NCBI GenBank assembly: GCA_032622095.1
Contig: CP136064.1
Span: 49,856,073-49,920,072, forward strand
DNA: 64,000 nt
Direction of reading: 5' to 3'
Source: Siphonodentalium dalli
Lineage: Eukaryota; Mollusca; Scaphopoda; Gadilida; Siphonodentaliidae
The translations under genes were made by a program, and so were the position numbers. The notes below the pieces were generated by a model. That model made no database searches. It had not been told where the DNA came from and saw only the letters and a list, made by a program, of their open reading frames with translations. Shown here piece after piece: positions 12,091 to 21,600 of the stretch. Positions within the stretch are counted from its first letter, which is position 1. Every line of letters starts with the position of its first letter.

Positions 12091-12267
12091 GATAATACAA
12101 GAGCAGAATGATTCATATTCATAGGTGGGAAATGTTCAGATAACAAGTTCAACATTTGCTATGGGAACTGAGCATCAATAAGTATTTAGAAAAGAAAAGG
12201 CTAACTGAACTTCAGCCACTCTCTGGATAAGTCCACTTGTCCCCAATAGAAAATTAGAGAGCTTCTT

Positions 12268-12504
12268 TTAACCTTTCATGACTGGAGCTTTTTGAAATTT
12301 TGCGAAAAACCCTGTGCCAATACATTCTCTTGTATATGCGAGTCTCCCATAGGGAGCCTCGCATATAGAAAGAAGACATTGGCCTAACAATATTTAATTT
12401 GTCCTTGCAAGTCAGTGCATTCTCTTATATATGTGAGGCTCCCTATGGGAGACTCGCATATATAAGAAAATGCACTGGCACAGGATCTTTAATGAAAGGG
12501 TTAA
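12268..12504. mobile_element. piggyBac-like MITE with duplicated hairpin core
   Basis: TTAA at both ends. Termini are TTAACCTTTCATG and, on the right, AATGAAAGGGTTAA. Two copies of a hairpin module lie inside, containing 'gcattctcttatatatg' and its complement around a centre 'ccctatggga'. Related elements are at 14628, 18763 and 23747. It lies 54 bp beyond the donor side of scramblase exon 6. Confidence 0.8.
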
Positions 12505-12557
12505 TTTTAAACTTCTAGACTATTTCTACACATGTAGTAGGGAGAATTGAATCTTAC

Positions 12558-12678
12558 AGGATAGTCTTGGTCAGCGGTGCAACATGGTCCTTGACACTGA
12601 CAAACGGGTCCTACTATCCGGTACACGACATCATGCTGAGCATTTCTTATGGTAAAATTTGGTTCCAAACAGCTCTGT
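12558..12678 (-). CDS. PLSCR: Scramblase coding exon 6
   Basis: Encodes residues 206-246, including [20 protein letters not shown] and [11 protein letters not shown], which align with the family segment 'CLPKFTI..' in human PLSCR1. The acceptor is 'ttctttacag|ACAG' and the donor 'CCT|gtaagatt', leaving phase 0. It is the last exon I can recognise before the left edge. Confidence 0.9.
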
Positions 12679-15600
12679 CTGTAAAGAAAAGAAGATTCTA
12701 AATTGAAGAGTCAGTGGACAAATGCTTAGGTGGACTGATGCACTTTAGTTAACTTGTTTATAAAAGAATAAAATGGAATGGTCTATTATTCATCTGGAGG
12801 GATGTTCAGGAAATATAACCAGACGAGGGACAGATGACCAGAAAATACATCGGCAGAAGGATGCATTGGGAACGGGTCAGCATCAAAACAATAGAACTTA
12901 GTAATAAAGTTGATGACACTGCACCAACACTGGTTACCCAGTTAACCCTTTCAACATGTAACGCAAAAATAGTAGCGTAAACATTAATGTCACGCAACCG
13001 GTAGTGCAAAAATACTTGCATAAACCCACGTGTTTAGTTTACATTTATTGCTAATATATATAGAGTGCCAGCCCACCCAGTGGATGATTAGATTCCAGAG
13101 GGGTATCGCAATTGAAAATGAAGTACTGTGAGTATAATAATGGGATACTGTATTGACATTGTATTTATTGTTGTCGTACATTGATGGTCACTCAGTGATT
13201 CCGGTTTACTTTCATGTTATGAGAGTGGCTAATAGCCAATCTGGGAGCCAAGGGATGTGACTAAAAGCCTTTTTTTTTAAATAAAAATATTTTTAAATTT
13301 AAATCGTTTAAAAGCCATTTTCATGTGACTTATGTTGGAATACTATTACTCAATTACCTATATGATAAATTTTCTTACATTAATCGGCAATCTTGGCATT
13401 TATGACTACGATTTAGCTGGTTTATAGGGGGAGTGGTCATGGAATGAAAACCTCAGTTTTCTATATAGATTTAGCAGTAAATGGATGAAATGATATTGGC
13501 ATATCTGCCATAGCACATACTCCTGTCTGACATATCCAACGACCTGTCCAGGAGGTGCCTCAACTTCAACCTCCATAGCACATCCATCAGAGCATGCACA
13601 GCATGGCACTCCGGCACAGCATTTGAACTCTCTCGTACAACGTATAACCTCCTGGAAGATGAGAAATATTTCACTCTCATGCTATATAATGCTTAAAGAT
13701 ATTGCTGTTAAAATAGTCACACCCATTAAAAACCGCTATCAGAAAGCTAATAGACTAATGAGGTATCCCAGCTACTCATCTCTGATACTCTAAAAAACGG
13801 ATGTCGAACATATTTGTGTTTAAGGTGATTTTGGTGTTCAAATATCACAGCTTCGAAAAATTATGACCGAAGTCACTTAAACACGTATCTTCTCAACAAT
13901 AATACTTACATGGGGATGGGATTCATAATGAAGTAGAAACAATTTATACATAACTCATTCAAAATTTTTTTTTTGGTTGAGTTATTTATATAGGTGAATA
14001 AAACAATGAATATTACATTTGATGTGAGACATCATGTCACCATTTTCAGGCAAATTAAGATATAAGTTCCTGTCACTGTAATAGTGAGCAATATGGTATC
14101 ACTTCCAATTTGTCGCCCAAAGTTTTTTCGAAGCGAGAAAACTCTGACTATGCCTGCTCAATAAAGATCATCTTTACAAAATAATGACATGTCAAATGAT
14201 TCACACCGCAAAGAGAAAAATTTCAGGAACAACTAGAGGTGTGACTGTCCCAATGGGACTAAGGATCAGTAAACATCTAGTTAAAATAATAAAATTTCCA
14301 TTGCAGGTGCACAACTCTAACCCCTAACCCTAATCCTAAACCTATTGACCGAAAAATGTAGGAATAAAAGCTCTGACAAAATTATGCATGTTGCGAAAAT
14401 GTTCTAAGTCGAAAAAGGGGAATAACTCCACAAAAAAAAAGTTGGACTAGACGTCATAATCGCAGGTGCACAGGTTCCCATGGTACTAAATATATGTGCC
14501 AAGTTTCAAAAACATTGACCTAAAAATGACGGACAAGCTGATTCAGTATATCCCCCACAATGGGGGGTATAATATTAGAAATAAACCTCACAGGGTGGGT
14601 GGGTCCTGGGTAAGATGGCGGAACATTTTAACCCTTCTATGACTGGAGCTTCCTGAAATTTTGCGAAAACCCTGTGCCAATGCATTCTCTTATATTATGC
14701 AAGTCTCCCATAGGGAGCCTTTCATATAAGAGAATACATTGGCCTAACAATATTTACCTCGACCTTGTAAGCCAGTGCATTTTCTTATATATACGAGGGG
14801 TGCACATATGCCACACCAGGTCACCGGACTGGTAGATAAAAACCAGAATGATGAGTTGACTGACAACCGGAAGGTGGGAACCCACGGCTATCTACAAGTC
14901 AACAAAGGAATACAGAATACTGGTAGTAATACAGTTGATTGTTCTGTTGTCATACATACAATTTTTCACATGATAAGAGTATAAAATAGATGGAAGAGGA
15001 ATGTAGCTGCACGACATATGAAAGAGACGAGGGTGTTTACGGTTCTGGTGCCCAATTTGTTCAGGTAATAGTTTTGAACATCACCAACACTTCAAGTTCA
15101 TCGAAGGACCGTGTGATGGTAAATATAACCAAATTTAATTGAGACCATATAACCAATGGCTGAGATTCTCAGGCGGATGGACAAAAAAACATTATTTCCA
15201 GATAATCAAAGGATAACTGTAAAAATTCCTACACTATTGAGCACTCTTTTAAAAGCAGTCATGATGGCAAATATCCATACCAAATTTTCATTCAGATTTG
15301 ATAACCCATTGCTGAGATACAGTAATGCCCTAAATAATCGACTCCTTAACCAGTTACCCATAATTCTGCTGTGGTTAAGGAGTCGATTATTTAGGGCATT
15401 ACTGTATGCCCATATGGACGGATTGAAAGGGTCAATCCAGTATAGCCCCAATAGTTCTTTGAAAAGTGGGGGTATTCGAAAAGTGGGGATATTATAATGC
15501 ACTGAGGTAGTCTAATTACTCAACTACTGAGAACACAACAATGGGTGAGTAGTAATAATAATATAGCCGTGAACAGGCCTGAGAATTATGTGTCTCTCAT

Positions 15601-18600
15601 TTGCAGAATGAGGTCTCCAGAGGTTGAATTTAGTGACACTATCCCGCATAGCAGGCTTGCATTACTAAATTCACCCTCTGGGGACTTCATTCTGCTTAGG
15701 CCTCATCTTTTCTGGAAAGTTTCTTTATTATCAAATTTCTATAGAAACTTCTATTTCTTTTTTAGTTAATCGAGGTTCCAATGGGTGTACATCACAATAT
15801 TCACCATTTGGGATCTTCAATCTGAGTCTGTCTCCCATAGCAGATTAGGTCATGCAGAATGAGGTCCCCAGAGGGTGACTTTTGTGATGCTAGCCCCACA
15901 TAGTGGGGTAGCGTCACTAAATTCACCCTCTGGGGACCTCATTCTGCAAATGACAGGCACACTAAACTCAGGCTTGTGTGCAGCAGAATTTTACCTGGCC
16001 AAGATTATCTGTTACATGCATAACAAACCCTCGGTTTGATCCACAGCACTGTCTGTTACAGTCATCAGACTCTGCAAGAAGAAAATGGTGTTAAATCATG
16101 AGGGTTTAATACCTTAGCCCAAAGAAAACAAGAGCTGGGCTGTCGCACGGAACATACCCCCATGTGGCATAAATCCTATAACGGAAAACACAAATAAAAC
16201 GATTGAATATTCAATTGAACCTCATAGTAGTGAACATCCATACCAAATTTCATTGAGATCTGGTGGTTGAGATATCTGCCCAGACAGATGGACGCAGGAT
16301 CGGATGCATGTAATCCAGTATTCCCACCATTTCTTTCGGTCATGGGGGGGGGGGAGGTATATGGTTTTCAAGATAATCTTTATAATTTTTTGTAAAAAAA
16401 ACACCACTTCTTAGTGTTTCGGAATGGGTTGATATCTCAATCAAAGCATTATGTTCATTACAGTTTATTCAACAAGTCATAATATACTACCCTGGTATGA
16501 TCGGTAGGCTCACTGACATGTCTGCATTTGTATAAACATCGGGGAGCGGGAAATATACACGACTATTAGACTGGAGATATTCTATGGTAATACTATAATA
16601 TAAAAAAAACTATGGAATACTATTAGGGCCATTTCTAATGGCACTTCTGGTGCGCGCCGAAAGCGCTAAATTTTGGAGCATGCCGAAAGCACCAGAAGGG
16701 CCAAAATGTGTGCCGTAACTGATAACATCTGGGACATTAAGTTTTTGAGAAAATCATATTGTTTATCTAATTCCAATGGCTCACTGACATGTCTGCATTT
16801 TTATAAACATCGGGCAATGGAAAATAAATATCCACGACCATTAGACTGGAGATATTCTACGTAGTACTAATATAAAAAAAATTTAAAAATACTATTAGGG
16901 CCACTTCCTAATGGCGCCTCTGGTGCACGCCGAAAGCGCAACATTTTGGCACTTTCGGCACGCTACTAATGGCACATGTTTTGGCATATGCGGCGTGCGC
17001 CAGAAGCGCCATTAGAAAGTGGCTCTAAGATTATTCCATAACAAGAGCATCGCTAGGGTGTGGCAAAACACGCCCTTTAGCCATTTAGAATTGTACTACC
17101 GCAAACTAAAATAATACTTTGAGCATACATTTGAAGAAAATTTGATATACCCCTAATTTCAATGCCACAATGCGGTCAAATTATAAGTCGAAAAATGGCC
17201 GTAACTCATGTAAAAATAATTAGACAGAACCTATTTTCGAACTTGACCTGTAGTTTTAGCTGGGAAATACACATATCAGCTTTGGTTCAGATCAAATAAT
17301 CAAAACTGGAGTTATCGGTTGGAAATCGAAATGTTATGAAAATGGTCAAAAAGTTAAAAAGGACCATAACTCATGTAAAAATAACTGGACGGAACCCATA
17401 TTCGAAAATGGCCTGTATCTTTAGCTGGGAAATACACATACCAACTTTGGTTCAGATCAAATAATCCAAACTGGAGTTATCGGTCGGAAACCAAAAATAT
17501 TAACAGACAGTCAAATTCTAATTGGAAAAAGGGCCGTAACTCATGTAAAAATAATTGGACGGAACCCATATTTGAACTTGGCCTGTATCATTACCTGGGA
17601 AATACACATACCAACTTTGGTTCAGATCAAATAATCCAAACTGGAGTTATCGTTCGGAAACAAAAAATGTTAACGGATGGACGGACGTGCCGGCACGTCC
17701 ATCAAAAGGGCGTATAAAAAGCTGAACTTACGATGAACATATCTTGTTTCATTAAAGGCACGGGCGGCGTTCGTTGCAGAAATATTCATATTTGTTCAAA
17801 TAACCATCAAAAGAAGGAATATTAAAATATATATAGTTTTGTTCATATGCCAAACATAATCAGCACGTAAATAGTATATTGTCGTCAAGCAGTACGATGT
17901 GTACAGAAACAAGAGCCTGCTCGTGTTACAGAAGTTTTGCTTCTGTTTACATAACACAGCGCAATTCTATTGGTTAATCACACACAAACGATATTAACGC
18001 TCTTTATTATTTCCATATCAGGAAAACAGTAACAAATAATGCTCTTTATGTTTACCATATCCAGATCTAAACAAAAGCCAGGTTCTGTAAAGTTTTTTGC
18101 TTTTGTTTACATAACAAAGGAAAAACATTTGACAATAACATACTGTTTATGCCATATTTCTGATTGGTATAAGAACAAGGTCTGTCTATATTTGACTATT
18201 ATTTCTGTTTATGGTGGTTTTTGACAGAGGTGAATATTTTAACAGCATACCCACCGCCCGTATCTTAACATACCCACCGCCAACACCGCCCGTATCTTAA
18301 CATACCCACCACCAACACCGCCCGTATCTTAACATACCCACCACCAACGCCGCCCGTATCTTTAACCCACCGCCAACGCCGCCCATATCTTAACATACCC
18401 ACCACCAACGCCGCCCGTATCTTAACATACCCACCACCAACACCGCCCATATCTTAACATACCCACCACCAACACCGCCCATATCTTAACATACCCACCA
18501 CCAACACCGCCCGTATCTTAACATACCCACCGCCAACACCGCCCGTATCTTTAAATTTCAATATATTTTATTTATATTTTGAACAAATTTGCAGACACAA

Positions 18601-21600
18601 GGTGAAAATAATATTCCGCTCCCTGACCACCCACCACCCCCTGCCCATGGATTTTTACAGTGTGCATGAATGTCACATTTTGTAACTCATTTCAAAGGGG
18701 CTTACAAGTAATGCATGTAGCCTGGTAGACTACTGACAGTATGTCAGTACATTTTTATGGACTTAACCCTTTACCCAACAGAAGGGCCCTGTGCCAATGC
18801 ATTCTCTTATATATGCGAGTCGACCATATAAAATTGTTAAAGAATGTAAGAAAAAATGGTAAAAAGTGTTAAAAAAAGATTTTTTTTAGGCCAATGCATT
18901 CTCTTATATATGCGAGGCGTCCTATGGTCGACTCGCATATATAAGAGAATGCATTGGCACAGGGCATAACTGTAACTAACACAATGTGGTCAAGGAGCCG
19001 GTTCCAATGATATCCATATTTGTATGGTTCTATTGAGACAGACCGAAGATATTTTAGGCTGTTGAAGCTTTATTTGGCCGGTTTTGGCCGTTTTGTTGGG
19101 TAAAGGGTTAAATAAGACTGCAAAAAGGGGCACATAGCGAAACATGATGGTAATTGTACTTATATTTTTGTAAATATTATATCATAAATGGCAACACACA
19201 ATTAGTAATTCTAAAGTGATTGAGTTACTTACCTTCTTGAGCAAAATAGACCTGTTGTCCCAAAGAATTATTAATCTTGAAGCGGTTGTTGCATTGCCAG
19301 TTTGTAAACACTGAAAATAAATTGGAATAATAGAACATATAACAAATAATATTTTATATTGTATTACTCTTGAGAGATTTCAAGCGGACATTAAATTTTT
19401 TTTCAAATATTTTTGTCATTCCTTGGGAATTTGATATATATATATATCATTGCACAACATAACTCATAATACAGGACACTAAACATACTTGGTTCATTTA
19501 AACCTCTTAATTATATCTACGGAAATTTGAAAGATAGGACAGGTTAATAATTACAAGAAATATGATCTATGTGCTTTATAAACTTGAAAAAAACTTACCA
19601 AATACATAGCAATTTTCAGCTGTTTCAAATTTTTTGAACAGAATTGAGATAAACTATCTTATCTTTTTCCCACAACAAGAATAAGTTAACAATATTTAAA
19701 CAGATGATTTGATTCCACCATTATTGGAGATGAGGTATATACAAACAATGTACTATGTTAGGTATACATGGTACAAAAGATATGCAATATTGATTACACA
19801 ATAAGGCGAGCATACGGCCGTCCATGGGAGCAAGCCTGATTATAGTGTGCCTGTCATTTGCAGAATGAGGTCCCCAGAGGGAGAATTTAGTGATCCTATC
19901 CTGCAGTGGGCTAGCATCACCAATTCACATTCTAGGGACCTCATTTTGCATGGCCTCATCTGCTATGAGAACCATAGACTCAGATTGAAGTTCCCAAATG
20001 CTGAATATTGTTATGTACGCCCATTGGGAACCTCGATTATGTAATGTGTCGTCTGCCAATTTGGGGATAACGAGAAACTAAACTAAAAAAGAAATAGAAT
20101 CTAAGTTTCTATAGAAATTTGATAAGAAACTTTCCAGAGAAGATGAGGTCTAAGCAGAATGAGGTCCTCAGATGGTGAATTTAGTGATGCTAGCATCGGG
20201 GGACCTCATTCTGCAACTGACAGGCACACTCAGCTTTTTTTTCAATTAATAAAATGTGGTCCATAAACTAATACTGTAGTGAAACACAACATGTTCTTTT
20301 CTGGATTTCTTAATAATAGTTAGCTCAATATGTGACATCACATTTAATGCTAATATATATATATATATATATGATGTTTTGGGGCATAACAGTGGTTTCT
20401 CAGTTTCCGGTCGTCTATAGGCGATGCTTATGGTACATGACTATGGCATGCATGTGCCCATCCAAGGCTGCAAATATGGTGTCCGTCATTGCAGAATGAG
20501 GTCCCCAGAGGGTGAATTTAGTGACGCTATCCTGCAAAGGGGCTACTCATTCACCCTCTGAGAACCTCATTCTGCTTAGGCTTCAACTGCTATGGGAGCC
20601 CCAGGATCAGATTGATGTTCCCCAGTTGAAGTTGGTGATGTTGACCCATTTATAGTCACCTCGATTATGGATTTTATCTTCTGCAAATTATGGGGATAAA
20701 TAAACTGAAGAGAAGGGAAAAGTAACTAAAACATTGTTAATTGAGATTGTATATTCTTCCCAGAAGATGAGGGCTAAGCAGAATGAGGTCCCCAGAGGGT
20801 GAATTTGGTGACGCTAGCCCACTGTAAATGACAGACACACTATTTGCATGCTTGTGCCAATCTATATACAGTAATGCCCTAAGTAATGGACTCCTTAACC
20901 ACAGCAGAATTATGAGTAACTTTTCAGGATTTAGTCGGAAATATGGCTTGTTGCCATTCATCGGAAAGCTCTTGGGGAGAGCTTTCCGATGAATGGCAAC
21001 AAGCCATATTTCTGACTAAATCCTGAAAAGTTACCCATAATTCTGCTGTGGTTATGGAGTCGATAACTTAGGGCATTACTGTACCATTGCATATCACCTG
21101 TAAAAAAAAAAATCTGTTTCAGACGCCTTTGAATATAATTAATGGCAGTACAAACCTTCCATGATCTCAATCATCTGCTGTACGAGTAATTGATCTATTT
21201 GCATAAGATATTCAAGGCCAGGTGGGCATCCTGCAATAGCTTCAGGTCGGTTCATCCATGCCTGCTGCTGTTGTTGCTGCGGTGGTCCTGGAGGCACTGT
21301 ATGAAAATAGTCAATTTAATAGTTTAAAATAACTGTCTGTGTTAAAGGAATTATTTTGTCCAAAATTTTTTTTTTTTATCGTCATAATGCTAATTATTAG
21401 TGATGAGCCGATGATCGGAAACGACAATTGGAATCGGCTGATTATGGCCCATCGGATGACAATCGGCTCTTGGGTTACAACATCGGCATTGCCGATTATC
21501 TAAATAATAATCAGGTGCTTGTTTTTCTACTCAATAAACTGTGTTAAATATGATGATGTTTTGTTGAATAAATGACCAGTAAACATGGGGAAAGTGTTAC

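Noticed and set aside
12190-12250. Missing scramblase exon ('LGTSGLIQRVAEVQ' on the minus strand)
   Set aside because: Faint resemblance to the 'W.G...E' segment, but no acceptor site at the right place, no DADNF continuation and a stop soon after.
14316-14340. Interstitial telomere fusion site
   Set aside because: Only about four imperfect CCCTAA-like hexamers, within an ordinary dispersed repeat.
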